64,000 bases of DNA from JBCBDX01 sp038529265 (GCA_038529265.1 JBCBDX010000002.1:62001-126000), one strand, 5' to 3'; shown: positions 53,687 to 63,041, counted from the first letter of the stretch. The notes: generated by a model not told the origin, from the sequence alone. Made by a program: numbers and translations.

Positions 53687-55036
53687 TTATCTGCGGCGGC
53701 CCTTTTTGCCTCCGCGCAATTTGGACTTCTTGATGAGCCCTTCATATTGATGGGCAAACAAGTGTCCCTGCACCTGACCAACCGTATCTAGTGTGACACT
53801 AACCACGATCAACAAGCTTGTTCCGCCCAGATAGAAGGGTACGCCGGTCTGCGCTATTAGGAATTCGGGTAACAAGCAGACAAGGATCAAGTAGAGTGCA
53901 CCCACGACGGTGATACGGGTCAGAACATAGTCGATATGCTCAGCTGTGCGCTGCCCTGGACGTATGCCTGGAATGAAGCCGGAATGCTGCTTGAGCTGGT
54001 CAGCCGTGTCCTGCGGATTGAAGACGATTGCTGTGTAAAAGAAGGCAAAAAAGCCAATAAGGAATGCATAAAGCAGCATATAAAGCGGTTGACCATGACC
54101 CAAAGCGGCCAAGATCATGCCCGCCCATTCTGGCATGTTCTCAGTGTTTGAAAAACCCGCCACGGTTGCCGGCAATAGCAGCAATGATGAGGCAAAGATC
54201 GGCGGAATGACACCAGCGGTGTTCAGCTTCAATGGCAGGTGCGATGTGTCGCCCTGGAACATACGATTGCCAACCTGGCGCTTTGGATACTGGATCAACA
54301 GTCGTCTTTGTGAGCGCTCCATAAAGACAATAAACGCGATAACCGCGATCGCGATCACGATGATCGCAACCACGAAACCGGCAGAAAGCGCGCCTGTGCG
54401 GCTTAATTCCAATGTTGCGGCAATCGCACCTGGCAACCCAGCGACGATACCTGCAAAGATTATGAGCGAAATGCCGTTACCAATGCCACGCGCCGTAATC
54501 TGCTCACCAAGCCACATGAGGAACATGGTGCCACCAACGAGCGTTATCACTGTGGAAATGCGGAAGAACCAACCGGGGTCGGTAACAATATTGACCCCGC
54601 CTTCAAGGCCAACAGCGATGCCATAGGCCTGCAGTGTCGCTAGAATGACAGTCAAATAGCGGGTGTACTGATTGATGACTTTGCGACCCTGCTCACCCTC
54701 CTTCTTCAGCTGTTCCAACGTCGGGATAACCGATGTCATCAACTGAATGGCAATAGAGGCGGAAATATACGGCATGATGCCCAGCGCGAATATCGCCATG
54801 CGTTCGATCGCGCCACCGGCAAACATGTTGATTTGGCCAAGGATACCGTTAGCCTGATTGGCGAAGGCAGCCGCATAGGCTTCAGCATTCAAACCCGGCA
54901 GCGGGATGTAGGTACCCAAACGATAAATCAGCAGCATGCCGAGCGTGAACCAAATACGCTGACGAAGCTCTGTTGCCTTTGCAAACGCACCAAAATTCAG
55001 GTTGGAAGCGAGTTGTTCGGCAGCTGATGAAGCCAT
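53687..55036 (-). CDS. secY: SecY, protein translocase channel subunit
   Basis: 449-residue inner-membrane protein with ten predicted helices. It shows LGTYIPLPGLNAEAY near residue 42, GIMPYISASIAIQL, a plug/loop region with GIGNGISLIIFAGIV, and RPGQRTAEHIDYVLTRIT. The basic C-terminus (SKLRGGKKGRRR) is short. A hairpin with a T-run lies between rplO and this gene, so its expression may be partly uncoupled from the ribosomal genes before it. Confidence 0.98.
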   Translation of the reverse strand: MASSAAEQLASNLNFGAFAKATELRQRIWFTLGMLLIYRLGTYIPLPGLNAEAYAAAFANQANGILGQINMFAGGAIERMAIFALGIMPYISASIAIQLMTSVIPTLEQLKKEGEQGRKVINQYTRYLTVILATLQAYGIAVGLEGGVNIVTDPGWFFRISTVITLVGGTMFLMWLGEQITARGIGNGISLIIFAGIVAGLPGAIAATLELSRTGALSAGFVVAIIVIAIAVIAFIVFMERSQRRLLIQYPKRQVGNRMFQGDTSHLPLKLNTAGVIPPIFASSLLLLPATVAGFSNTENMPEWAGMILAALGHGQPLYMLLYAFLIGFFAFFYTAIVFNPQDTADQLKQHSGFIPGIRPGQRTAEHIDYVLTRITVVGALYLILVCLLPEFLIAQTGVPFYLGGTSLLIVVSVTLDTVGQVQGHLFAHQYEGLIKKSKLRGGKKGRRR

Positions 55037-55143
55037 AAAAATATCCGTTCGTTATAAGCGGGCGCAGGTCCAGTAAAATTGCCACCATCGAGCCAAGTGG
55101 AGATAGGCGTTAGAGGCATTGGGCGCAAGTCACAAAAAAGCAA

Positions 55144-55171
55144 CAAAAAAAGCCGGATCAATGACCCGGCT
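55144..55171 (-). terminator. Terminator-like hairpin between rplO and secY
   Basis: On the minus strand AGCCGG and CCGGCT pair around a 9-base loop and are followed by seven T residues, 21 bp past the rplO stop. It has the form of an intrinsic terminator or attenuator. Confidence 0.75.
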
Positions 55172-55192
55172 TTGATTAATGCGTGAAAAGGA

Positions 55193-55678
55193 TCAGGCTT
55201 CAGCCTTCTCGGCGGCTTGACCACCAAGTAGCGTTACCTTGCCGCCAGCCTTCTCAATTTTTTCAACCGCAGCACGCGAAGCGCCCGCCACTTCTAGCTG
55301 AAACTTGGTTTTTGCTTCACCATCGCTGAGGACACGAACGCCATCTTTTGCGCGGCGTACCACACCAGCTTCGATCAAAGATTCGACTGTGATAGCTTTT
55401 TTGGCGTCCAACTTTCCAGCTTCCACTGCTTGCTCAAGGCGCGCAATCGAGACGATGTTGTAATCACTGCCGAAGATGTTCTTGAAACCGCGCTTCGGCA
55501 GGCGACGGTAAATCGGCATTTGACCGCCTTCATACCCATTGATGGAGACGCCGGACCTTGATTTTTGACCCTTTACACCACGGCCACCAGTCTTGCCCTT
55601 ACCGGAACCGATGCCGCGACCAACCCGGATACGGCTAGAACGCGCACCCTCATTGTCTTTGATTTCGTTCAGTTTCAT
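55193..55678 (-). CDS. rplO: Ribosomal protein uL15
   Basis: 161 residues. The start MKLNEIKDNEGARSSRIRVG and the Gly-rich GRGIGSGKGKTGGRGVKGQKS are diagnostic. ATG at 55678 is preferred over an upstream in-frame start that overlaps rpmD. A terminator-like hairpin follows. Confidence 0.97.
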   Translation of the reverse strand: MKLNEIKDNEGARSSRIRVGRGIGSGKGKTGGRGVKGQKSRSGVSINGYEGGQMPIYRRLPKRGFKNIFGSDYNIVSIARLEQAVEAGKLDAKKAITVESLIEAGVVRRAKDGVRVLSDGEAKTKFQLEVAGASRAAVEKIEKAGGKVTLLGGQAAEKAEA

Positions 55679-55701
55679 TTTCTCGTGCCTCTTTGCGCCA
55701 A

Positions 55702-55905
55702 TCAAGCCTTCTCGTCGACGATGCGAACGAGGTGGCTGACTTTGCGGATCATGCCGCGAACTGCTGGCGTATCTTCCAGCGTCTGGCGGCGGTGCATCTT
55801 GTTAAGGCCCAAGCCAACCAGCGTTTGCTGCTGGTCTTTCGGGCGGCGAATGTGGCTGCCGACCTGCTCAACGGTAATGGTCGCGCCTTTGGTTTCTTTA
55901 GCCAT
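55702..55905 (-). CDS. rpmD: Ribosomal protein uL30
   Basis: 67 residues. VGSHIRRPKDQQQTLVGLGL and the following NKMHRR motif are typical. It sits between rpsE and rplO as in the standard spc order. Confidence 0.96.
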   Translation of the reverse strand: MAKETKGATITVEQVGSHIRRPKDQQQTLVGLGLNKMHRRQTLEDTPAVRGMIRKVSHLVRIVDEKA

Positions 55906-55927
55906 CGGTTATTGCTCCTTTACCGGA

Positions 55928-56503
55928 TCAGTCTTCCGCGCCGATCAGATCGCGGCGGCGATCCTGCAGCGTCGAATACTTAATGCCGCGCTGGGCAGCG
56001 ATGTCTTTGGGGTGCATTTGGCGCTTAAGCGCATCGAACGTCGCACGAACCATATTGTAGGGGTTGGATGAGCCAAGAGATTTGGCAACCACATCCTGCA
56101 TGCCAACGGTTTCAAAAACCGCACGCATTGGACCACCGGCAATGATACCAGTACCGGCTGGTGCTGCTCGCAACAAAACCTTGCCCGCGCCGTGACGGCC
56201 TTCAACATCATGATGAAGCGTACGACCTGAACGAAGCGGCACGAAAATCATGTCACGCTTGGCGGCTTCATTGGCCTTGCGGATCGCCTCAGGCACTTCG
56301 CGCGCTTTACCATGACCAAAACCTACACGGCCCTTCTGGTCACCAACAACAACGAGCGCCGCAAATCCAAAGCGACGGCCGCCCTTGACCACTTTGGCGA
56401 CACGGTTGATGTGGACGAGCTTGTCTACAAACTCGCTTTCTACTTCTTCACGCTGATCGCGATTGCGGCCACGGCCACCTCCGCGCTGTTCTTGCTGTGC
56501 CAT
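55928..56503 (-). CDS. rpsE: Ribosomal protein uS5
   Basis: 191 residues. After a Gly/Arg-rich N-terminus come VDKLVHINRVAKVVKGGRRF and GHGKAREVPEAIRKANEAAK, then the APAGTGIIAGGPMRAVFE segment. Residues involved in decoding accuracy are in the usual places. Confidence 0.98.
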   Translation of the reverse strand: MAQQEQRGGGRGRNRDQREEVESEFVDKLVHINRVAKVVKGGRRFGFAALVVVGDQKGRVGFGHGKAREVPEAIRKANEAAKRDMIFVPLRSGRTLHHDVEGRHGAGKVLLRAAPAGTGIIAGGPMRAVFETVGMQDVVAKSLGSSNPYNMVRATFDALKRQMHPKDIAAQRGIKYSTLQDRRRDLIGAED

Positions 56504-56573
56504 TATCCTTGTCCTTTGTTCTTTTCCGGTAGCACGGGCGTTGCGTTGAGGCGGATAGCCGCCCGGTGAGAGC

Positions 56574-56936
56574 TTAGAACCTCAGACCACCTTCACGGGC
56601 AGCGTCGGCCAGAGCCTTAACGCGACCATGATAGATGTAGGCGCCGCGGTCGAACACGACCTCTTCAACGCCGGCCTTTGAAGCGCGTTCTGCAACAAGC
56701 TTACCAACAGCTGCTGCAGCAGCCGTATCGGCGCCTGTCTTAAGGTCCTTGCGCAAGCCAGCATCAAGAGTGGACGCAGCCGCTACAGTTTTGCCGGCGG
56801 CATCATCAATAACCTGCGCATAGATGTTCTTCGATGAACGGAAGACCGAAAGACGCGGGCGTCCATTGGCCACTTTCTTCAGTTGGCGGCGAACACGCTG
56901 AGCGCGGCGCACCGTTTGTGCTTTTGAACCAGCCAT
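56574..56936 (-). CDS. rplR: Ribosomal protein uL18
   Basis: 120 residues. RPRLSVFRSSKNIYAQVIDD and FDRGAYIYHGRVKALADAAR are typical for this 5S rRNA-binding protein. Confidence 0.97.
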   Translation of the reverse strand: MAGSKAQTVRRAQRVRRQLKKVANGRPRLSVFRSSKNIYAQVIDDAAGKTVAAASTLDAGLRKDLKTGADTAAAAAVGKLVAERASKAGVEEVVFDRGAYIYHGRVKALADAAREGGLRF

Positions 56937-56948
56937 GCTGTTCGCTCC

Positions 56949-57482
56949 TTACTTCTTCTTGCCTTCTTTGCGGACGATCACTTCTTCCGCGTATTTCACG
57001 CCTTTGCCTTTATAAGGCTCCGGCGAGCGGAATGCGCGGATCTCCGCCGCAACTTGGCCAAGCTGTTGCTTGTTGATACCATTCAATACGATTTCGGTTG
57101 GCTTTGGACATGCCGCAGACACACCCTCTGGAACCGCGTAGATCACATCGTGGGAATAACCGAGTGACAATTGAAGGTTTTTGCCCTGCATCGCAGCGCG
57201 ATAGCCAACGCCATTGATTTCAAGCTTGCGCTCAAAGCCACTCTTCACACCTGTCATGATGTTTTCGATCATCGTGCGTGACATGCCCCACTTGGAGCGT
57301 GCGTCTTTTGAATCGTCGCGTGGCGCAACGGTGATCTCATTGCCTTCCATCTTCACGAGGACTTCCTCGTTAACAACGAAATGCAACTCACCCTTAGGGC
57401 CCTTTGCGGTAACCTTATTGCCATCTAGTGAGGCAGTAACGCCCTCTGGGACAGCAACCGGTTTCTTACCAATACGAGACAT
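56949..57482 (-). CDS. rplF: Ribosomal protein uL6
   Basis: 177 residues. It begins MSRIGKKPVAVPEGV, contains GVGYRAAMQGKNLQLSLGYSH, and ends with PEPYKGKGVKYAEEVIVRKE. Twelve bases separate it from rplR. Confidence 0.98.
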   Translation of the reverse strand: MSRIGKKPVAVPEGVTASLDGNKVTAKGPKGELHFVVNEEVLVKMEGNEITVAPRDDSKDARSKWGMSRTMIENIMTGVKSGFERKLEINGVGYRAAMQGKNLQLSLGYSHDVIYAVPEGVSAACPKPTEIVLNGINKQQLGQVAAEIRAFRSPEPYKGKGVKYAEEVIVRKEGKKK

Positions 57483-57525
57483 TGTTCGTTTCCGTTCGTT
57501 AGTACTCAGTCAGCTTGCAAACGCA

Positions 57526-57924
57526 TCAGAAGATGCGGCACAAAAGCTCACCACCTACATTTTGCTCTCGCGCCTCATGATCCGCCATCACACCTTTCGG
57601 CGTTGACAGGATTGAGATACCCAAACCATTGGACACGCTCGGGATTGACTTCGCGCCAACATAGACACGACGGCCAGGCTTAGAGACGCGCTCAATCGTC
57701 CGTATGACAGGCTCGCCATCATAATACTTCAGCTCGATTTCGAACTCTGACTTGCCGGAACCGTACTCAACTTCAGAGTATCCGCGGATATAGCCTTCGG
57801 ACTTCAGAACGTCGAGAACGCGACCGCGCAATTTTGAGGCAGGTGTTGAGATTGAGTTCTTTGAGCGATGCAAACCGTTGCGGATGCGTGTCAGCATATC
57901 ACCGACGGGATCAGACATAGACAT
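57526..57924 (-). CDS. rpsH: Ribosomal protein uS8
   Basis: 132 residues. MSMSDPVGDMLTRIRNG opens it and GISILSTPKGVMADHEAREQ is near the end. A second ATG at 57918 is possible. In other bacteria S8 represses the spc operon by binding its mRNA near rplE; I have not folded that region here. Confidence 0.98.
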   Translation of the reverse strand: MSMSDPVGDMLTRIRNGLHRSKNSISTPASKLRGRVLDVLKSEGYIRGYSEVEYGSGKSEFEIELKYYDGEPVIRTIERVSKPGRRVYVGAKSIPSVSNGLGISILSTPKGVMADHEAREQNVGGELLCRIF

Positions 57925-57936
57925 GATCGATCTCCC

Positions 57937-58242
57937 TTACCAGCTTGACTTCACAACACCCGGCACTTTGCCGAGGTTACCAAGTTCACGAAGTGCAATC
58001 CGTGACATTTTGAGTTTGCGGTAAAAACCGCGTGGACGGCCTGACACTTCGCAGCGGTTGCGAACGCGAACCTTGGCGCCATTGCGAGGCATCTCTGCCA
58101 ACTTCAATGTTGCCTTAAAACGCTCTTCAATCGGCAAAGAACGGTCCTTGGTGATTGCTTTGAGCGCAGCGCGTTTCGCAGCATGGCTTTTAACCAGTCT
58201 GCGGCGGCGGTTGTTCTTCTCTACGGCACTTACTTTGGCCAT
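57937..58242 (-). CDS. rpsN: Ribosomal protein uS14 (zinc-free form)
   Basis: 101 residues. It is the long type without CxxC pairs, with a basic start KNNRRRRLVKSHAAKRAALK and CEVSGRPRGFYRKLKMSRIA at the C-terminal side. Confidence 0.97.
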   Translation of the reverse strand: MAKVSAVEKNNRRRRLVKSHAAKRAALKAITKDRSLPIEERFKATLKLAEMPRNGAKVRVRNRCEVSGRPRGFYRKLKMSRIALRELGNLGKVPGVVKSSW

Positions 58243-58269
58243 GGATGATGTCCTCTCTTACGCTTGCCG

Positions 58270-58839
58270 TTAGTGCTTTTCCGGTGGGAATGGGAAATTG
58301 AGAGCGCGCAATAGTTCGCGCGCCTCATCATCCGTTTTCGCACTCGTACAAACGATGATGTCCATTCCCCACATCTGATCGACTTTGTCATAATCAATTT
58401 CGGGGAACACGATGTGCTCTTTCAGGCCCATGGCAAAGTTGCCACGACCATCAAAAGACTTGGGGTTCAGACCGCGGAAGTCGCGAACACGCGGCAACGC
58501 GATGTTCACCAAGCGGTCAATGAATTCGTACATGCGATTACCGCGAAGCGTGACCTTCGCGCCAAGCGGCATCTCTTCACGCACCTTGAAACCCGCAATC
58601 GACTTGCGTGCACGTGTAATGACAGCTTTCTGACCAGTGATCAGAGAAAGATCATCGGCAGCGCGTGTCGGTTTCTTGGAATCACCAACAGCCTCGCCTA
58701 CACCCATGTTGACGACGATCTTCGTCACTTCTGGGATTTGCATGACGTTTGCGTAATTGAACTGCTCTTGCAGTTTGCCGCGAACAGCCTCGTGATAGGC
58801 CGTCTTCACACGCGGTGTGTATCCTTGTGCATTAGCCAT
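58270..58839 (-). CDS. rplE: Ribosomal protein uL5
   Basis: 189 residues. TKIVVNMGVGEAVGDSKK and FRGLNPKSFDGRGNFAMGLK are diagnostic. Its start overlaps the rplX stop by eight bases. Confidence 0.98.
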   Translation of the reverse strand: MANAQGYTPRVKTAYHEAVRGKLQEQFNYANVMQIPEVTKIVVNMGVGEAVGDSKKPTRAADDLSLITGQKAVITRARKSIAGFKVREEMPLGAKVTLRGNRMYEFIDRLVNIALPRVRDFRGLNPKSFDGRGNFAMGLKEHIVFPEIDYDKVDQMWGMDIIVCTSAKTDDEARELLRALNFPFPPEKH

Positions 58840-59143
58840 CGATCACTTCTCCTGAACGTTTCGCAACGCGAACCTTTTTGCCATCTTCAACTTTGAAGCC
58901 AACACGGGTCGGGCTACCATCTTTCGGATCAGCAATCGCAATGTTTGACAACTGAATAGGCGCTTCGCGATTGATAATACCGGCCTGGGTCGACTGCGTC
59001 TGACGCTGGTGTCGCTTGATCATGTTGATCCCGGACACAACAGCTTTGCCGTCTTTCGGCATAACGGCCAAAACGTTACCTTTGCGGCCTTTGTCCTTGC
59101 CAGTCAGAACAACAACTTCATCGCCTTTTTTGATCTTTTGCAT
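58832..59143 (-). CDS. rplX: Ribosomal protein uL24
   Basis: 103 residues. KKGDEVVVLTGKDKGRKGNV is the KOW motif at the N-terminus, and GGIINREAPI-like sequence follows. It lies 11 bp after rplN. Confidence 0.97.
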   Translation of the reverse strand: MQKIKKGDEVVVLTGKDKGRKGNVLAVMPKDGKAVVSGINMIKRHQRQTQSTQAGIINREAPIQLSNIAIADPKDGSPTRVGFKVEDGKKVRVAKRSGEVIDG

Positions 59144-59154
59144 CGTCGTTCTCC

Positions 59155-59523
59155 TCAGAGCACTTCTGGTGCCAGCGAAATGATCTTCATGTGCTGACGA
59201 CCGCGCAATTCGCGTGGCACTGGCCCGAAGATACGAGTGCCGATGGGCTCTTTGTTGTTGTTGACCAGAACAGCCGCATTGCCATCAAAACGGATGACAG
59301 AACCGTCCGGGCGGCGGATATCTTTAGCCGTGCGCACGACAACGGCTTTCATGACGTCGCCTTTTTTTACACGGCCGCGCGGGATAGCTTCTTTCACGGA
59401 CACCACGATGATGTCACCGACAGACGCATATTTGCGCTTCGATCCGCCCAGCACTTTGATGCACTGAACACGACGCGCGCCGGAATTGTCGGCGATATCG
59501 AGGTTTGTTTGCATCTGAATCAT
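59155..59523 (-). CDS. rplN: Ribosomal protein uL14
   Basis: 122 residues. MIQMQTNLDIADNSGARRVQ, KGDVMKAVVVRTAKDIRRPD and GTRIFGPVPRELR are conserved. A 64-bp gap separates it from rpsQ. Confidence 0.98.
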   Translation of the reverse strand: MIQMQTNLDIADNSGARRVQCIKVLGGSKRKYASVGDIIVVSVKEAIPRGRVKKGDVMKAVVVRTAKDIRRPDGSVIRFDGNAAVLVNNNKEPIGTRIFGPVPRELRGRQHMKIISLAPEVL

Positions 59524-59587
59524 GACTGGATGCCTCTAATTCTTCTTTTTCATTTGCCGTCACCGGCGGTTCGTTTGAGCTTTCGCT

Positions 59588-59830
59588 CTATTCAGCGGCA
59601 GTCTGTTCAACAACAGACCAACGTTTGTTCTTCGAAATCGGCGCAGTCTCCTGGATGGAAACCTTGTCACCGACTTTGAATGCGTTGTTCTCGTCATGCG
59701 CCTGATAGCGCTTTGAGCGACGAACGGTCTTTTTCAACAGCGGATGAGAGAAACGGCGCTCAACGCGCACAACGACTGTTTTATCGTTTTTGTCACTCAC
59801 CACAGTGCCTTGCAGGATGCGTTTTGGCAT
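59588..59830 (-). CDS. rpsQ: Ribosomal protein uS17
   Basis: 80 residues. MPKRILQGTVVSDKNDKTVV and FSHPLLKKTVRRSKRYQAHD match S17. It lies 11 bp after rpmC. Confidence 0.98.
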   Translation of the reverse strand: MPKRILQGTVVSDKNDKTVVVRVERRFSHPLLKKTVRRSKRYQAHDENNAFKVGDKVSIQETAPISKNKRWSVVEQTAAE

Positions 59831-59841
59831 GGGGGTCGTCC

Positions 59842-60048
59842 TTATGCTTGTGCGTTCTGGCCGCGGGACTTCTCAGCCGCGATCGTTTTAATACGTGCAA
59901 TATCACGGCGAACCTGACGAGCACGGGCAGAATTTTCCAACTGGCCAGTCGCCGTCTGGAAGCGCAGATTGAACTGCTCTTTCTTCAACTCAGCCAACTT
60001 GGCGGTCAGTTCGTCAGCGGTCATTGCGCGAATGTCTACGGATTTCAT
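59842..60048 (-). CDS. rpmC: Ribosomal protein uL29
   Basis: 68 residues. The helical pattern with LTAKLAELKKEQFNLRFQ and ARQVRRDIARIKTI is typical. It is between rplP and rpsQ as expected. Confidence 0.97.
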   Translation of the reverse strand: MKSVDIRAMTADELTAKLAELKKEQFNLRFQTATGQLENSARARQVRRDIARIKTIAAEKSRGQNAQA

Positions 60049-60060
60049 CTAACCCACTCC

Positions 60061-60474
60061 TTATTCGGCAATGCGCTGTACAAAGCGCGTCTTGACTGAA
60101 AGTTTTGCAGAACCGAGACGCAGGGCCTCGCGCGCCACATCTTCGGGCACACCATCAATCTCGAACATGATACGGCCCGGCTTTACCCGCGCTGCCCAAT
60201 AATCGACAGAACCTTTACCTTTACCCATACGAACTTCGGTAGGCTTTGATGTCACCGGAACATCTGGGAAAATACGGATCCAAACACGACCGGCACGTTT
60301 CATGTGGCGGGTGATGGCACGACGAGCTGCCTCGATTTCACGGGCATTCACGCGGTTAGGCTCCAGCGCTTTCAAACCATAAGCGCCAAAGTTCAGTGAG
60401 GACCCACCCTTGGCAACGCCATGGATTTTGCCCTTGAACTGCTTACGGAATTTCGTCCGCTTTGGTTGCAACAT
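60061..60474 (-). CDS. rplP: Ribosomal protein uL16
   Basis: 137 residues. It begins MLQPKRTKFRKQFKGKIHG, then RAITRHMKRAGRVWIRIFPD and MGKGKGSVDYWAARVKPGR. Confidence 0.98.
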   Translation of the reverse strand: MLQPKRTKFRKQFKGKIHGVAKGGSSLNFGAYGLKALEPNRVNAREIEAARRAITRHMKRAGRVWIRIFPDVPVTSKPTEVRMGKGKGSVDYWAARVKPGRIMFEIDGVPEDVAREALRLGSAKLSVKTRFVQRIAE

Positions 60475-60501
60475 TGCTCTTTACTCCACCGCCCGCTTGT
60501 A

Positions 60502-61212
60502 TCAGGCGTTTTCGCGGCGACGGTTGCTACCGCCACCCTGATTGTCTTGCTCGGTCGCGCGGCGCTCAGAGGCCATGGGATCGTGCTCAAGAATTTCACC
60601 TTTAAAGATCCAAACCTTGATGCCGATGATTCCATAGGCGGTTGAACCCTCCGCAGTGCCGTAATCAACGTCAGCACGCAATGTATGAAGCGGCACACGG
60701 CCCTCGCGGTACCATTCAGTCCGCGCAATCTCCGCACCACCCAAACGGCCGGCACAGTTAATCCGGATACCTTCAGCGCCCAAACGCATTGCAGATTGAA
60801 CTGAACGCTTCATCGCACGACGGAATGCAACGCGGCGTTCCAGCTGCTGAGCAATAGATTGCGCAACAAGGTTGGCATCGATCTCAGGCTTGCGGACCTC
60901 GACGATATTCAGATGCGTTTCTGCGTCGGTAAACGCTGAAATCTTGCGGCGCAATTTCTCAATATCAGCGCCTTTTTTGCCGATAATGATGCCTGGACGT
61001 GCAGAGTGAATGGTCACGCGGCACTTCTTATGTGGACGCTCAATAACGATCTTTGAAACGGCAGCCTGCTTGAGTTCCTTCTCAAGGAAGCGGCGAATCT
61101 TCAGATCTTCATGAAGAAGCGTGCCATATTCCCCAGAATTGGCAAACCAGCGAGAGTCCCATGTACGGTTGATGCCGAGACGGAAACCGACTGGATTAAT
61201 CTTCTGACCCAT
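60502..61212 (-). CDS. rpsC: Ribosomal protein uS3
   Basis: 236 residues. It opens MGQKINPVGFRLGINRTWDS, has the KH-domain GXXG segment IIIGKKGADIEKLR, and ends with a Gly/Arg/Asn-rich tail (QDNQGGGSNRRRENA). Its ATG shares one base with the rplV stop. Confidence 0.98.
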   Translation of the reverse strand: MGQKINPVGFRLGINRTWDSRWFANSGEYGTLLHEDLKIRRFLEKELKQAAVSKIVIERPHKKCRVTIHSARPGIIIGKKGADIEKLRRKISAFTDAETHLNIVEVRKPEIDANLVAQSIAQQLERRVAFRRAMKRSVQSAMRLGAEGIRINCAGRLGGAEIARTEWYREGRVPLHTLRADVDYGTAEGSTAYGIIGIKVWIFKGEILEHDPMASERRATEQDNQGGGSNRRRENA

Positions 61213-61601
61213 TATGCGGCCTCCTCTGCGTCGGCCTTCTCAGCCACAACAATTGTCAGATGCGAAAACGGTTTGACGATGCGGCTAGCGCGACCGCGAC
61301 CACGCGCCATGAAACGCTTCATCACGATTGATTTGCCGACCCAAGCCTCGGAAACGACGAGCGCGTCGACATCGAGATCATGGTTGTTTTCAGCGTTCGC
61401 AATCGCACTTTCCAGTGTCTTCTTGACTGTGCCGGCGATCCGCTTGCGCGAAAATTCAAGGTCCGCCAATGCCGCAGACACTTTTTTGCCGCGGATCATT
61501 GCTGCCACCAAATTCAGCTTCTGCGGGCTAACACGCACATTGCGGGTAACCGCACGTGCTTCATTGTCAGCCAACCGGCGTTCTGCCTTGGGCTTGCCCA
61601 T
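61212..61601 (-). CDS. rplV: Ribosomal protein uL22
   Basis: 129 residues. VSPQKLNLVAAMIRGKKVSA and the beta-hairpin end RGRGRASRIVKPFSHLTIVV, which lines the exit tunnel, are clear. It begins two bases after rpsS. Confidence 0.98.
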   Translation of the reverse strand: MGKPKAERRLADNEARAVTRNVRVSPQKLNLVAAMIRGKKVSAALADLEFSRKRIAGTVKKTLESAIANAENNHDLDVDALVVSEAWVGKSIVMKRFMARGRGRASRIVKPFSHLTIVVAEKADAEEAA

Positions 61602-61603
61602 CC

Positions 61604-61882
61604 TTACTTCCTCTTCGCTTTCTTGTCTGCGCCATGACCATAGTAGGTCCGCGACGGCGCAAACTCACCGAATTTGTGACCGACCATCTCCTCGGAGATG
61701 GAAACCGGAATATGTTTTTGTCCGTTGTAGACACCAAATGTCAGGCCAACGAATTGTGGCAGGATGGTAGAGCGACGGCTCCACATCTTGATCACATCGT
61801 TACGACCGCTTTCGCGTGCCTTCTCAGCTTTCTTGAGAAGATAGCCGTCAACAAACGGACCTTTCCAAACTGAACGCGCCAT
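61604..61882 (-). CDS. rpsS: Ribosomal protein uS19
   Basis: 92 residues. MARSVWKGPFVDGYLLKKAE and GHKFGEFAPSRTYYGHG are diagnostic. It is 17 bp after rplB. Confidence 0.98.
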   Translation of the reverse strand: MARSVWKGPFVDGYLLKKAEKARESGRNDVIKMWSRRSTILPQFVGLTFGVYNGQKHIPVSISEEMVGHKFGEFAPSRTYYGHGADKKAKRK

Positions 61883-61899
61883 GGCTGATCCTCTAATCC

Positions 61900-62733
61900 T
61901 TACTTCTTGCGCTGGTGACGTGAGCGCATAATGAACTTATCGGTCTGTTTGTTGGACCGTGTCCGCTTGCCTTTGGTCGGCTTACCCCATGGCGTCACAG
62001 GGTGACGACCACCGGATGTACGCCCTTCACCACCACCATGCGGGTGATCGACCGGATTCATGACCACGCCACGCACATGCGGACGACGACCAAGCCAGCG
62101 CTTTCGACCCGCTTTACCAAGGTTTGTGTTGGCATGATCGGGATTGGAAACGGCACCGACTGTTGCCATGCATGTGCCTTGAACCAAACGCTGTTCGCCC
62201 GAGTTCAGGCGCAAAATTGCCATACCTTGGTCACGGCCAACGAGCTGAGCGTAGGTGCCGGCAGAGCGTGCAATCTGTCCGCCCTTGCCCGGCTTCATCT
62301 CCACATTGTGGATAATGGTACCCACAGGCATCGCTTGAAGCGGCATCGCATTGCCTGGCTTAACGTCAGCCTTAGCACCCGCAATCACGCGGTCGCCTGC
62401 TGAAAGACGCTGCGGTGCCAGGATGTAAGCCAACTCACCATCATCATATTTCAACAGCGCAATGAATGCTGTGCGGTTTGGATCATATTCCAAGCGCTCA
62501 ACAGTTGCGCCAACACCAAACTTGCGACGCTTGAAATCAATGATGCGGTAAGAACGCTTATGACCACCACCAATGTGGCGTGATGTCATACGGCCGGCAT
62601 TGTTACGGCCACCAGACTTCGTCAAACCAACAGTCAGTGTTTTGACCGGCTTGCCTTTGTGCAGGTGCGACTTATCAACGAGCACCAGTTGGCGCTGCGC
62701 TGGCGACGTCGGATTAAATGTCTTTAAAGCCAT
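61900..62733 (-). CDS. rplB: Ribosomal protein uL2
   Basis: 277 residues. MALKTFNPTSPAQRQLVLVD opens it; GGRNNAGRMTSRHIGGGHKR, then RGVVMNPVDHPHGGGEGRTS near residue 220 with the His of the peptidyl-transferase region, are typical. Confidence 0.98.
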   Translation of the reverse strand: MALKTFNPTSPAQRQLVLVDKSHLHKGKPVKTLTVGLTKSGGRNNAGRMTSRHIGGGHKRSYRIIDFKRRKFGVGATVERLEYDPNRTAFIALLKYDDGELAYILAPQRLSAGDRVIAGAKADVKPGNAMPLQAMPVGTIIHNVEMKPGKGGQIARSAGTYAQLVGRDQGMAILRLNSGEQRLVQGTCMATVGAVSNPDHANTNLGKAGRKRWLGRRPHVRGVVMNPVDHPHGGGEGRTSGGRHPVTPWGKPTKGKRTRSNKQTDKFIMRSRHQRKK

Positions 62734-62747
62734 AGCTCTAATTCCCC

Positions 62748-63041
62748 TTAAAGACCGGTCGCAATGTCAATTGCCTGTCCGTCTTCCAACGTGACAACGG
62801 CTTTCTTGACATCTGACTGGCGGCCTTTGATGCCGCGGAAGCGCTTGGTCTTACCCTTGCGCACCAGCGTATTCACAGCTGTTACCTTCACACTAAAAAG
62901 TGCTTCAACAGCAGCCTTGATTTCCGGCTTGGAGGCGTCCTTAGCGACGTTGAAAACAACTTGGTTGTTTTCACCGACAAGCGTCGATTTTTCCGTGATG
63001 ACCGGCGAAACGATCACATCATAGTGGCGCAGATCACTCAT
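62748..63041 (-). CDS. rplW: Ribosomal protein uL23
   Basis: 97 residues. It begins MSDLRHYDVIVSPVITEKS and contains VEALFSVKVTAVNTLVRKGK. The ATG overlaps the rplD stop by ATGA. It provides the docking site for trigger factor and SRP at the tunnel exit. Confidence 0.98.
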   Translation of the reverse strand: MSDLRHYDVIVSPVITEKSTLVGENNQVVFNVAKDASKPEIKAAVEALFSVKVTAVNTLVRKGKTKRFRGIKGRQSDVKKAVVTLEDGQAIDIATGL

